From Proteles cristata cristata (lineage: Eukaryota > Chordata > Mammalia > Carnivora > Hyaenidae): a stretch of DNA of 64,000 nt. Made by a program: the position numbers and the translations under genes. A model generated the notes under the pieces. The model saw only the letters and a list, made by a program, of their open reading frames with translations. It was not told the origin of the DNA and did no database searches. This document shows positions 1 through 10,980 of this stretch, in pieces; within the stretch, counting starts at the first letter, position 1; the number at the start of each line of letters is the position of its first letter. The stretch is taken from positions 992,001 to 1,056,000 of the forward strand of contig JAESUZ010000432.1 in NCBI GenBank assembly GCA_017311185.1, given 5' to 3'.

Positions 1-934
1 CATTTAATATTTAGCATTATGATACCCATATTTGAATTGCAATTTCTCCTTGCTCAAATTACATTTCAGTCCCCATCAATACTGTCTTAAAGCACTCCAA
101 GTTTCATGTTATGGTGCATAAATGACAGTAGATTCAGCATGGGGCATGTTCAGATTCGAGTGTATAGGAGTCAGTGCACTTGGATGGTACTGATCATTCT
201 TGGAGCTCGTTACTGTTAGTGGATTCTTACTGTCATCCCTGTTTCACCGACTCAGAACCTGGGGTTTATGCACCATTACTAACCAGGACCCTAGCCTTCT
301 TTGTGGCTAGTGTTCTCCAGTTTGAGGTCTCTGATAAGTTATTGCTTATTTAGAAGTAAGCAGTTATTGCTATTTAGAATTAAGGGGCGTTGGAAAACTC
401 TCCTGATACTTAAAGGACTTCTTACAAAGGCGAGAAGAGCTTCTGCCCAGGGAGCTAAACTACCCAAAGTGCTAACAGGGAGGTACTATGCACCTTCAAA
501 GTCTCCGCAGCTGTTAGCACCTATATGTGAGCCATCTTTGGTCTTTGATCCTTGTCTTGGTAAATATTTTCATGGTGGGAACAGCCATATTCCACATGAC
601 TCCTGATCCCATGCAGTTTCTCCGCCCACTGAGAGCTACCAAGACAACGCAAGTAGCAGCTTAGCATTTCATTTTCATATTCTGCTTGAGTGAGCTATGT
701 AATGTACAACTTTGCAGCTTTTCTCTGAACTCCATGTTCAAGTTTGTTTGCTTATTTATTTTGTAATGTTTATTTATTTACTTAATGTGCAAGGACCGCA
801 GGATACGTCAGTCAAATGTAAGACTTTCAGGTATTTCCATGGAGTCACGTTATTTTTATAAATTGGAAGTTTAAAGTCTACTCCTCTGTTTTCCACTTTT
901 CCATTCCAATTAGCTCATTTAAAGTGTCAAATCC
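1..934. other. Unannotated non-coding stretch
   Basis: I see no repeat family or gene here. One 101-codon open frame (301-606, plus) is hydrophobic and basic, without a recognisable domain, and is probably chance. An AT-rich patch around 740-785 (tttatttattt) may be the decayed tail of an old retroposon. Confidence 0.5.
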
Positions 935-1265
935 TCCTAAACTTTTGCACAGTGAAGGAAACCATCAACAAAACAAAAAAGCAACCTACTGACTAGGAGA
1001 AGATATTTGCAAATGATGTATCTGATAAGAGGTTAACATCCAAAACATAAAAATAACTTATACAATTCAACAACAACAAAAAAATCCAAACCATTCAATT
1101 AAAAAATTGGCAGAACACCTGAATAGAAATTTTCCCAAAGAAGACGTACAGATGGCCAACAGACATAAATAGGTGTTCAGCATCACTCATCATCAGAAAT
1201 GCAAATAAAACCACAATGAGATAGCACCTTATACCTGCCAGAATGGCTAAAATCAAGAAGATGAA
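935..1265 (+). mobile_element. L1 fragment, ORF2 C-terminal part
   Basis: The stretch reads like the C-terminal third of L1 ORF2 in the sense direction. It includes gaagatatttgcaaatga, a run equivalent to aacagacacttttccaaagaagac, and catcactcatcatcag. Stops and indels break every frame. It is truncated at both ends and has no A-tail, so it is an old internal remnant. Confidence 0.8.
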
Positions 1266-1522
1266 GAAGAGCAGACATCTGTCCTTCCACCATGATAATT
1301 TCTGGGAGGAAAAAAAGTCCTAAACTGGACTGACACAGAGATTGATAAAACATTTTTACCTTGTGCTGTACCTGGGTTCCTGCATGTAGGCAGTTGGCCG
1401 GACGTGGATTGTCATCTGTGGAAATCTCATAACATCTAGCTCTCATCAAGTATGTATATTTTTTTCCAATTTGTAGATGAAGATTTACTTGAAGATACTT
1501 ACTTAAAATTAAATAGAAAGTT

Positions 1523-1713
1523 GGTGTGGTGCCTGAGTGGCTGAGTTGGTTGAGCGTCCAACTTTTAGTGTTGGTTCAGATCATGATCTCACAGTTTGTG
1601 AGTTTGAGCCCCAAGTCTAGCTCTGTGCTGACAGCATGGATTCTCTCTCTCCCTCTCTCTGTACCTCTCCTGTTCACTCATTTCCTCTCAAAATAAATGG
1701 ATAAACATTAAAC
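1523..1713 (+). mobile_element. Carnivore tRNA-Lys SINE (SINEC_Fc type)
   Basis: Diverged SINE with a head resembling gcctgagtggctgagttgg, then tcatgatctcacagtttgtg, a CT-rich middle and an A-rich tail. It is flanked by a perfect 18-bp target duplication, aaaattaaatagaaagtt, at 1505-1522 and 1714-1731, which fixes its boundaries. Confidence 0.95.
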
Positions 1714-2076
1714 AAAATTAAATAGAAAGTTACAGTAGAACTTGTGGACTAGAAAATATTTTTCTATCTCAGTGTTTTCTTAAGCTCCAGACTCATATAT
1801 CCAACTGTTTATTAAAGGAAAATAAATTGTTTTTTCCAAACGGACTTTTCTTTATGTGCAATATATATACATAGTCTTGCCTCAGTCGCCCTTCTGTTTA
1901 TTAACTCATTGTATAATCAGTGCCCACTACAAACTAGAATCGACTTTTACTAAAAGGAACTGATCCCAATAGTAAGTGTTCAAGTCATTTGGATTCCTTT
2001 CTTTTGCTTTTAACATACCTAAGTTCAAGAAGCCAGAGAAGGTATTACAGTTTTCTTTAAAAAGAAAGTGCTTTTT

Positions 2077-2300
2077 GGATCACCTGGGTGGCTAGGTAGG
2101 TTAAGCATCTGACTTCAGCTCAAGTCATGATCTCATGGTTTGTGAGTATGAGCCCTGCATTTGGGCTCTATGCTCTCAGCTTGGAGCCTGGAGCATGCTC
2201 CAGATTCTGTGTCTCCTGCTCTCTCAGCCTCTCCCCTGCTCATGTTCTATCTGTCTCTCTCTCTCTCAAAACTGAACATTAAAAAAATAAAATAAATTAA
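2077..2300 (+). mobile_element. Carnivore tRNA-Lys SINE
   Basis: Head cacctgggtggctaggtagg, B-box-like region gtgagtatgagccctg, CT-rich middle and AAATAAA-rich tail. It is moderately diverged. The head has lost its first G residues. Confidence 0.92.
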
Positions 2301-2360
2301 AAGATAATAATTTAATAAATTAAATTTCAAACTTTTTTCTAGTATAAAATTCTTTTTTTA

Positions 2361-2575
2361 ATGCTTTATTTTTTTAAGTTTATTTATTTATTTTGAGAGA
2401 GAGAGAGCATGAACAGGGGAGGGGCAGAGAGACAGGGAGAGTGAGAATCTCAAACAGGCTCCATGCTGTCAGCACAGAGCCCGACGTGGGGCTCAAACCC
2501 ACGAACCATGAGATAATGACCTGAGTCAAGGTCAAGAGTTGGATCCTTAACCAACTGAGCCACCAAGGCACCCCT
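2361..2575 (-). mobile_element. Carnivore tRNA-Lys SINE, antisense
   Basis: The reverse-complemented SINE runs from a T-rich tail and GA-rich middle to ...gagccaccaaggcacccct. Its head abuts the T-rich tail of the next antisense SINE, so it apparently inserted into that older copy's A-tail. Confidence 0.93.
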
Positions 2576-2683
2576 AAAGATTTTATTTTTAAGTAATCTC
2601 TGCACCCACCAAGTGGGGCTCGAACTCACTACCCTGAGATTAAGAGCCACACACTCCACCAAGTGAGCTAGCCAGGCACCCCT
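2576..2683 (-). mobile_element. Short older CAN-SINE (tRNA head plus A-tail), antisense
   Basis: This 108-bp copy lacks the CT-rich middle. On the minus strand it reads ggggtgcctggctagctc, then gagttcgagccccac and the tail attacttaaaaataaaatc. That is the older SINEC arrangement found across carnivores. It is not a functional tRNA gene. Confidence 0.88.
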
Positions 2684-3099
2684 ATTTAAAATTCTTAAAC
2701 AAATTCCAACGTTTTATATTGAGCGTTCATATTACCCAGTGAAGAAAATGGGAGAAGGGAGACATGAGCAATGTGCTCCATGTTATGGAGAGAATACTGT
2801 CTAGAAAGAATGGAATAAAGACAACCCGCAACCAAAAGTGGTTCTGCTATTGCAGATGAACTCAAGTTAGGACCCGGGGATGCTGCTTAGGTGACGCCTA
2901 AGCTTTCTCCTAAGCGCAGAGAAAGGCCAGGGTTGCAAGGTGTAGGATGGGAGGGCTGGAGGCTCTCCTTGGAGGGCAGCACCCTGAACTGTTGCTGCAG
3001 GACACCCAGGTGCCTTGTGCATTCTCCAGGCTCCATGCTCCCCTCCCCTCAGTTAGACTGCCTGCCTGGGTGGGAACTTCCTTCCTCACTTCCCCAGCT
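2684..3099. other. Unannotated, moderately GC-rich stretch
   Basis: No recognised repeat or gene. Overlapping short open frames on both strands at 2890-3175 are proline, serine and leucine rich and look like chance frames in GC-rich DNA. The right end may be the start of the L2 copy that follows. Confidence 0.45.
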
Positions 3100-3425
3100 T
3101 TGCTGCTGCTCCTGGAACCACCCCCTCCTCCCCTCCCCACTCTGGCTCTTTAGGGTCCTGGGTAACATAAGGTGACAGTAAGCAGGACTGCTCAGACGTC
3201 CCCCACCGTGTCTTATTACCTCCAGATCCACAGGCTTACGTTTCCTGCCCCTCAAAACCCCAGGCACGTTTCAGATGCAGACCTCTGCTTCCAGGGCTTC
3301 TGTCTTTCAGGATCTGTTCAAATATCACCTCCTCCGAGGGTCTTCCCTGGTCACCCAATATGAACTAACCCCACATCACTCTCTATCATGACACTCTTTA
3401 AGATAAAATCATTATGTTATACTCA
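3100..3425 (+). mobile_element. L2 (LINE2) fragment
   Basis: The stretch around caaatatcacctcctccgag, followed by gtcttccctggtcaccc and catcactctctatcatgaca, matches the L2 3' region in sense orientation. It is strongly diverged, as expected for this ancient family. It ends where the antisense L1 begins. Confidence 0.65.
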
Positions 3426-4776
3426 AAAAAAATGTCTCTTGTGCTTGCCTCCCTCTGTTTTTATTTTATCTTTTATTTTTACTTCCCTTCCTATGTTCAT
3501 CTGCTTAGTTTCTTAAATTTTACATATGAGTGAAATCATAATATTTGTTTTTCTCTGCCTGACTTATTTCGCTTAGCGTAATACAGTCTTGTTCCATCCA
3601 CATTGTTGCAATGGCAAGATTTCATTCTTTTTGATCACTGACTAATATTCCATTGTATATACACACCACATATTCTTTATCAATTCATCTGTCAATAGGC
3701 ATTTGGGTTCTTTTCATAATTTGGTTATTGTTGATAGCACTGTTGTAAACATTGGGGTGCATGCACCCCTTTGAATCAGCATTTTTGTATCCTGTGGATA
3801 AATACCTAGTAGTGCAACTGCTGGGTAGTAGGGTAGTTCTATTTTTAACTTTTTAAGGAATCTCCATTCTGTTTTCCAGAGTGGCCGCACCAGTTTGTAT
3901 TCCCACCGGCAGTGCAAGAGGGTTCCCCTTTCTCCACATCCTTGACAACATCTGTTGTTTCCTAAGTTGTGAATTTTAACCGCTCTGATAGGTATGAGGT
4001 GGTGTCTCACTATGGATTTGATTTGTATTTCCCTGATGATGAGTGATGTTGAGCATCTTTTCATGTGTCTGTTAGCCATCTGGATGTCTTCTTTGGAAAA
4101 GTGTCTATTCATGTCCCCTGCCCATTTCTTCACTGGATTATTGTTTTTTGGGTGTTGGGTTTGGTTAAGTTCTTTATAGATTTTGGATACTAACCCTTTA
4201 TTCAATATGTCATTTGCAAATATCTTCTCCCATTCCATTAGTTGCCTTTTAGTTTTGCTGATTGTTTGCTTCACTGAGCAGGAGCTGTTTATCTTGATGA
4301 GGTCCCAGTAGTTCATTTTTGCTTTTGTTTCCCTTGCCTCCAGAGTCATGTCTAGTAAGAAGTTGCTGCAGCCAAGGTCCAAGGGGTTGTTGTCTGTTTT
4401 TTCCTATAGGATTTTGATGGTTTCCACTCTTACAGTTAGGTCTTTCATCCATTTTGAATGCATTTTTGTGTATGGTGCAAGAAACCGGTCCAGTTTCATT
4501 CATCTGCATATCACTGTCCAGTTTTCCCTACCCATTTGCTGAAAAGGCTATCTTTTTTCCATTGAATATCCTTTCCTCCTTTGTCGAAGATTAGTTGGCC
4601 ATAGATTTATGGGTCCATTTCTGGGTTCTGTATTCTGTTTCATTGATCTAAGTGTCTGCTTTTGTGCCAACTCTCTTGATGATTACAGCTTTGTAATACA
4701 ACTTGAAGTCTGGAATTATGATGCCTCCAGCTTTGATTTTCTTTTTCAACACTTGGGACTTTACTGGTTCCATCTT
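3426..4776 (-). mobile_element. L1, 5'-truncated, carnivore lineage, 3' UTR and ORF2 C-terminus
   Basis: The minus strand carries the end of L1 ORF2 and the 3' UTR. A 222-codon frame is still open at 4382-3714. It contains [36 protein letters not shown] and the cysteine-rich segment [15 protein letters not shown], all typical of the ORF2 C-terminus. The reverse transcriptase and endonuclease domains are absent, so it cannot be active. The element stops at about 4776, where an older L1 in the same orientation begins. Confidence 0.92.
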
Positions 4777-6130
4777 ATATGTATATATTCTTTATCCATT
4801 CATTCACTGGTAAACACCCAGGTTGTTTCTATATTTTGGTTATTGTGAACAATATACATGAGAGCACAGACATGTCTTCAATATTCTGTTTTAATTTCTT
4901 TTGGATATGTGCCCAGAAGTGAGATTGCTGGATAATAATGTAGTTCAACTGTTAGCTTTTTGAGAGATCTCCATACTGTTTTTCACAGTGGCTGCATCAA
5001 TTTACATTCCCCCCAATAGTCCAAAGTGTTTCCTTTTATCCACATCCTCAGCAACACTTACCTTTTGTGCTTTTTGTTAATAATCATTCTAACAGATATG
5101 AGATGACATCTCATTGTGGTTGTGATTTGCCTTTCCCTAATGACTAGTGATGTTGAGCATCTTTTCATGTACCTGTTGGCCATTTGTATATTTTCTTTGG
5201 AAAAATGTTTAATCGAGTTCTTTGTTTATTTTCAATTGAGTTATTTGGTTTTTGTTGTTGTTGTTGTTGTTGTTCATTTTGCTATTGAGTTCGGTGAATC
5301 CCTTATATATTTCAGATAGTAACTCTTTATCAGATATGTGGTTTACTAATATGGTCTCCAGTTCCATAGGTTGCCTTTTCCTTCTTCCGTGCATCTTTTA
5401 GTTTGATGTAGTTCCTTTTGCTTATTTTTGCTTGTGTTACCTTTGGTTTGGGTGTCAAATCCAAAACTCATTGCCAAGGTCAGTATCAAAGAGATTATCT
5501 TGTGTGTTTTCTTCTAGGAGTCTTATGATTTCAGGTCTTACATTCAAGTCGTTAATCCATTTTGAGTTGATTTTTGTGTATGATGTATGATAGTGATCCT
5601 GTTGCAACCTTTTGCATGTGACTATCCAGTTTTCCTAACGCCATTTATTGAAGAGGCTGTTCTATCCCCACTGTGTGTTCTTGGCTTTGCTGTCAAAAAT
5701 TAATTAACCACATATGTATGGGTTTACGCCTGGGCTCCCTTCTCTGTTCCATTGATCCTTGTGTCTGTTTTTTGTCAATATCATACTGTTTTGATTGCTA
5801 TAGCTCTGTAGTATAAGCATGAAGTTAGAAAATGTGCTTCTTCTGGCTTTCTCAAGATTACTTTGGGCTAATTAGGAGTCTTTAGTGGTTCCACACAAAT
5901 TTTAGGATTGTAAAAGATGCCATTGTAATTCTGAGAGGTATTGCAGCCAATCGTTAGATTGCTCTGGGTAGTATGGATATTTTAGCATTATTAATTCTTC
6001 CAATTCTTGAGCATGGACTATCTTTCCATTTGTTTGTGTCTTCAAATTCTTTCATCAATATCTTATAATATTCAGTGTTGAGATCTTTCCCCTCTTTGGT
6101 TAAATTTATTCTTAATATTTATGTATAGGA
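4777..6130 (-). mobile_element. Older L1 fragment, antisense
   Basis: A second pass through L1 3' UTR and ORF2 C-terminal sequence starts at ctttatccattcattcactgg, even though the preceding L1 has just covered the same region. It is more diverged and carries a GTT-repeat expansion near 5250-5273. The text ends near 6120 in ORF2 sequence equivalent to the segment around cctaggtattttattc in other L1 copies. Confidence 0.85.
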
Positions 6131-6489
6131 TACATATTTCTCTAGATAAATTCAACTTCCAGCAGGCTTTGCCTGCTCAGAAAGTGAATGCATGGAGGTC
6201 TCTTTTTAAATAATACTGAAATGGATTTCATGTATAATAAGATGCAAGGAAGAATTCTGTTACTTGGGTAATGGGTTGCATTTATGGTTTTGTCTGATGA
6301 GCAGCTTAACCCTCAATACTAATATTAATGCTATCCCTAAAGGAAGTAGGAAAAATATTCCCTTCTAAAGTAGTAGCCCAAGTAAACCACACAGAAAAAA
6401 AAAGTGGATAGGATTCAAGGCTGAGGAAGAGATACAGCCATGAGGGGGGTGCCCACAATAGATTAGAGCCTTGGTAGTTGGAGGAAACA
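6131..6489. other. Unique spacer between two opposing L1 fragments
   Basis: About 360 bp with no recognised repeat. It separates a minus-strand L1 on its left from a plus-strand L1 on its right. I see nothing else in it. Confidence 0.5.
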
Positions 6490-8520
6490 ACTGCCATAGA
6501 AATGAAAAAGAGAGTATGGAACCAGAAAAGTCCCCAAAGAGCCGAAGCAATTCTGAAAAAGAAACCAAAGCTGGAGACATCACAATGCTGGAGTTCAAGA
6601 TGTATTACAAAGCTGTAGTCATCAAGACAGTATGGTATTGGCACAAAAACAGACATTTAGATCAACAGAACAGAATAGAGAACCTGAAAAAGGACCCACA
6701 AATCTATGGCCAACTAATTTTTGACAAAGCAGGAAAAACAGTCTCTTCAGCAAATGGTGCTGGGGAAAACTGGACAGCAACATGCAGAAAAATGAACCTA
6801 GACCACTTTCTTACACCACACACAAAAATAAACTCAAAATGGTTAAAAGACCTAAACGTAAGACAGTAAGCTCAAATCCTAGAGGAGAAAGCAGGCAAAA
6901 GCCTCTTGACCTCTGCAGCAGCAACTTCTTACTCAACACATCTCCAGAGGTAAGGGAAACAAAAACAAAAATGAACTATTGAGACCTCATTAAGATAAAA
7001 AAGCTTCTGCACACTGAAGGAAACAATCAACAAAACTACAAGGAAACGAATGGAATGGGAGAAGATATTTGCAAATGACATATCAGATAAAGGGTTATTA
7101 TCCAAAATCTATAAAGCACTTATCAAGCTTAACACCCAAAAAAACTAATAATCCAGTGAGGAAATGGGCAAAAGACATGAACAGACACTTTTCCGAAGAA
7201 GACATCCAGATGGCTAATGGACACATGGAAAAATGCTCAACATCACTCATTATCAGGGAAATACAAATTCAAACCACAATGAGATGGTGTTTCATCTCAT
7301 TTCACACTGTTCAGACTGGCTAAAATTAACAACTCACACAACAACAGATGTTGGCAAGGATGTGGAGAAAGAGGACCTCTTTTGCACTGCTGGTGGGGAT
7401 GCAAACTGGTGCAGCCACTCTGGAACACAGTGTGGCGGTTCCCCGCCCCCCCCCCCAAATTAAAAATAGAACTACCCTATGACCCAGCAATTGCACTACT
7501 AGGTATTTTTCCAAGGGATACGTGCATGCTGTTTTGAAGGGGCACATGCACCCCAATGTTTATAGCAGCACTGTTCCAGACCATGAGTCTGGAGTTCTCT
7601 CTTTTATAGTGAGAGAGTAGACACAGAAATGAAAACAAGATCTTGATGGAGCCCTGAACAGGGGTTTCATCTCTGTACTTATTGAGCTCTCAAGATCTTA
7701 TACATGTGGTGAATGTGCTGAAGAAAATAATCAAACAGTAATCATTAGCTTGTGTGTGTAAGAAGCAAAGGGTCTGGGGGACAAGTGGAGTTTGAAGTGA
7801 TCAAAGTATATTGGCACCAGATGGAAAGTAGTTTCCTGCAGGTGATATAACAAGTTACTCGTGATCCTGTTACAATATCTTGCTATCTAACCTTGGGCAC
7901 TTTTGCCCTTTCCACCCTAAGCTTTTGTAACCCATTTATGTAAGTATAAGGAATTCTTGAACCTATTTCCCCACACAGCACCATCCCAAAGTGTGGAAAA
8001 GCCCAAATATCCATCGACAGATGAATGGATAAAGAAGATGTGGCATATATATACAATGGAGTATTACTTGGCAATCAAAAAGAATGAAATCTTGCCATGT
8101 GCAACAACATGGATGGAACTAGAGGGTATTATGTTAAATGATATTAGTCAGAAAAAGACAAATATCATATGACTTCACTCAGATGAGGAATTTAAGATAC
8201 AAAACAGATGAATATAAGGGAAGGAAAGCAGAAGAACAGGGAGAGGGGCAAAATATAAGAGACTATTAAACACAGAGAACAAACAGAGGGCTGCTGAAGA
8301 GGTTGTGGGTGAGGGGGTGAGCTAAATGGGTGAGGGGCATTAAGGAAGACACCTGTTGGGATGAGCACTGGGTACTATACATACGCGATGAATCACTGGA
8401 ATCTACTCCTGAAATCATTATTCCACGATATGCTAACTAACTTGGATGTAAAGTAAAAAATAAAAAAGCAAAGAAATAAAAAAGAAAAGGAAACAAAACA
8501 AATAAACAAAAAAGAAATAC
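6490..8520 (+). mobile_element. L1, 5'-truncated, ORF2 C-terminus and complete 3' end, split by an LTR
   Basis: Sense L1 sequence from agcaattctgaaaaagaaac through gacagtatggtattggcac, caaatggtgctggggaaaac and gaatggataaagaagatgtgg to an A-rich tail at about 8450-8520. Frames are broken by several frameshifts. A run of about a dozen C residues around 7445-7457 replaces the usual tcaaaaaa before attaaaaatag. The element is interrupted at 7572-7975 by a solo LTR. The low divergence of the 3' end suggests a lineage-specific insertion. Confidence 0.9.
7572..7975 (-). mobile_element. Solo LTR of an endogenous retrovirus, ERV2/ERVK-like, inside L1
   Basis: A 404-bp non-L1 segment interrupts the L1 3' end and is bounded by tg...ca. 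It is flanked by an exact 6-bp duplication, cagcac, at 7566-7571 and 7976-7981. Six-base duplications are typical of class II (beta-like) retroviral integration. On the minus strand it starts tgtgggg and ends ggtctggaaca. Minus-strand tataagatcttgagagctc followed by aataag fits a TATA box and polyadenylation region. No internal viral sequence is present, so the provirus was lost by LTR-LTR recombination. Class assignment is an inference. Confidence 0.75.
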
Positions 8521-8616
8521 AAAAGAGTGACTCCTTCTTCTCTTGAGGGTCGTCCTTATTGCTGCTCCAAGAAGACAGATTCTGTTTTTCTGTTTTCCTT
8601 GACCTTAGGGACTCTT

Positions 8617-8618
<2 letters not shown>

Positions 8619-8665
<47 letters not shown>
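8619..8665. repeat. (CA)n microsatellite
   Basis: About 23 uninterrupted CA units. It would make a good length-polymorphism marker. Open frames through it are repeat artefacts. Confidence 0.98.
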
Positions 8666-8666
<1 letters not shown>

Positions 8667-8825
8667 GCTTAACATTATGAAGGCCACTGATAACCTTTTG
8701 GGTAGTGTATTGTTAATTTTTCATAACAAGTTTTGCCACACATTTCCTCCCAGCTGGATTTGGAGTCTGGTCTCTCATCTGGGCTCTGACCAGAAGGGCA
8801 TCATCTTCTCTTCAACTCCTACAGC

Positions 8826-9220
8826 TAGTTTGGGGGAAATTGTGTCCCCCCCCAACCACCACATTCATATGTTGAAATCCCAGCCCCATTTCCTTAGAAT
8901 GTAACTATATTTGGAGATACGGTCTTTAAAAAGATAATTTAGGTTAAGTAAGGTCATTAGGGTGTGCCTTAACACAATATGACTTGTGCCTTTACAAGAA
9001 GAGATTAAGGCACAGACAGACATACACACAGGGAAGACCATGTGAAGACTCAGGGAGAAGAGGTCATCTATAAGCCAAGGAGAGAGGCCTCCAGAGAAAT
9101 CAACTCTGATGACAATTTGATCATGTACCTGTAGCCCCCAGAATCATGAGGATATGCATTTCTATTGTTTAAGCTACTCAGTAGAACTTTGTGATGGTAG
9201 CACTAGCAAACTACCACCAC
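8826..9220 (+). mobile_element. MLT1-type MaLR LTR
   Basis: Sense MLT1 LTR: aattgtgtccccccccaac, cattcatatgttgaaatccc, gtaactatatttggagatac, tttacaagaagagattaagg, gggaagaccatgtgaagac, caaggagagaggcctccag and an end equivalent to agcactagcaaactac. It is solitary, with no internal sequence next to it. Confidence 0.88.
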
Positions 9221-9328
9221 CAACCCAGGTGTGAGAACAGAATTTTGCTCACTCTTCCAGCCATTAAGCTAAGCTTATTTCTAACAGATTCTTTTACAAA
9301 AGCTGTTTGTTAAGATGTTCATAGTTAA

Positions 9329-9559
9329 GGGGCGTCTGGGTGGCTCAGTCGGTTAAGCATCCGGCTTCAGCCCAAGTCATGATCTCACAGTTTGTGGGTT
9401 CGAGCCCCACATTGGGCTCTGTGCTGACAGCTCAGAGCCTATAGCCTGCTTCAGATTCTGTGTCTTCCTCTCTCTCTGCCCCTCCCTCGCTCAGGCTCTA
9501 TTTATCTCTCTCTCTCTCTCAAGAATAAATAAAACATTAAAAAATAAAATTAAAAAAAT
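9329..9559 (+). mobile_element. Carnivore tRNA-Lys SINE
   Basis: Nearly full length: ggggcgtctgggtggctcag, gtgggttcgagccccacatt, gctgacagctcagagcc, a CT-rich middle and a tail of AAATAAAA repeats. Moderate divergence. Confidence 0.95.
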
Positions 9560-9603
9560 GCTTCCAAAGAAAGGACATCTACTGAACAAGTAGCATGATG
9601 AAT

Positions 9604-9648
9604 GAGAATCTAGAGACAAAATGGTTGACCTTATAACAACTCACCATG
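9604..9648. repeat. 45-bp direct repeat, left copy
   Basis: The 45 bases starting gagaatctagagacaaaatg recur at 10936-10980 in the same orientation with one mismatch (A/G at the 40th base). Flanking bases differ. No repeat family is recognised. Confidence 0.9.
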
Positions 9649-9659
9649 TTCCTGCAACA

Positions 9660-10055
9660 TAAAGCCTTCAAAACCAGCAGGCATATAATAAGACACTCAA
9701 AATCATGAATCATTAGGAAAACTTAAATAAAAAACACAATGACTTTTCACAACCATTTAGATGACTACCAAAAAAAAATCAAGCAGGAAATAACAAGTAT
9801 TGATAAGGATATGGAAACATTAGAAAACTTGTGCACTGTTGGTGGGAATGTAAAATGGTGCAAGCACTATGGATAGCAACATGGCAGTTCCCCCCAAAAT
9901 TAAAAATAGAATTACCTGCAGTTTTACTTCTGAGTATGAATCCAAAAGAATTGAAAGAAGAATGCCAAAGAGATAGTTGTACATTCATGTTCATGGCAGC
10001 ATTATCCATAATCATCAAGAGGTGAAAGCAACCCAAGGTCCACTGACTGATAAAT

Positions 10056-10112
<57 letters not shown>

Positions 10113-10510
10113 CTGTGGACTATTATTCATCCCTTAAAAGGAGTGAAGTGCTGACATGTGCTACAATGTGGATGAACCTTGAAGATATTGTGCAAAGTGA
10201 AATAAACTATTCACACACAAAAAAAATACTATATGATTCTACTCAATGAGGTCCTTAATGTGGGTAGTTACATTCGTAGAGGCAGAAAGTAGGATGGTGT
10301 TTCTAGGGGCTGTGGGGAAGAGGAATGAGGAGAAATGAGGAGAAATGAGGAGGTAGTGCTGAGTGAGTCTAGATTTTCAGTTTTACGAGATGAGAAAACT
10401 CTGGAAATCTTGCACAAGGGCACATGGTTAACACTACTGAACTATACACTGAAAAATACTTGGTACATTTTATGTTAGATGTAACACCACAATTAAAATT
10501 TTTTTAAAAT
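9660..10510 (+). mobile_element. Older L1 3' end (L1MA/L1MB type)
   Basis: Sense text runs from gcactgttggtgggaatg and ttaaaaatagaattacctgc to the 3' UTR, including caacccaaggtccactgac and gaactatacactgaaaaat. It ends near attaaaattttttt. It is interrupted by a TA microsatellite. All frames are broken. Confidence 0.85.
10058..10111. repeat. (TA)n microsatellite within L1
   Basis: About 22 TA units followed by TGTATGTATG. It lies at the usual L1 position for gatggatatatatac expansions. Confidence 0.95.
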
Positions 10511-10647
10511 ATAAAACAGCTTCAGAGATTTCGAGGCAGGGCAGCCTTAGATCTTATTATATCACAGAGAAAAAGAAATATATCCCATAAAAAAAAAAAT
10601 CCTGAATGGATCTGATAACTTTGCTGTGTGTGGAAAGTCATTTCCTT

Positions 10648-10677
10648 TTTTTCTTTAATATTGATTTATTTATTTTT

Positions 10678-10712
<35 letters not shown>

Positions 10713-10879
10713 CACAAGTGGGGGAGGGACAAAGAGAGAGGGAGGCACAGAATCCGAAGCAGGATCCAAGCTCTGAGCTGTCAGCACAGACCCCGACACG
10801 GGGCTCGAACCCACAAACCGTGAGATCATGACCTGAGTAGAAGTTGGATGCTTAACCAACTGAGCCACCCAGGAGCCCC
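10648..10879 (-). mobile_element. Carnivore tRNA-Lys SINE, antisense, with GA expansion
   Basis: Antisense SINE ending gagccacccaggagcccct, with a pure GA tract of about 15 units at 10681-10709. Imperfect target duplications resembling tggaaagtcatttcc lie at 10629 and 10880. Confidence 0.95.
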
Positions 10880-10935
10880 TGGAAAATCATTTTCATGTGC
10901 AACTCAGAGAGTAGTTTTAAATCTTTCAGAATAGG

Positions 10936-10980
10936 GAGAATCTAGAGACAAAATGGTTGACCTTATAACAACTCGCCATG
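10936..10980. repeat. 45-bp direct repeat, right copy
   Basis: Partner of 9604-9648, identical at 44 of 45 positions, about 1.33 kb downstream. An old L1 end and a SINE lie between the copies, but neither abuts both copies. Confidence 0.9.

Noticed and set aside
3714..4382. 222-codon minus-strand open frame as a possible gene
   Set aside because: The protein is the C-terminal part of L1 ORF2. It belongs to a truncated retrotransposon and lacks the catalytic domains.
7572..7975. A complete provirus at this site
   Set aside because: Only one LTR is present, with no primer-binding site region, gag, pol or env. It is a solo LTR.
9604..10980. The 45-bp direct repeat as a target-site duplication
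   Set aside because: It is longer than normal L1 or SINE duplications and does not touch either end of the enclosed L1 or SINE.
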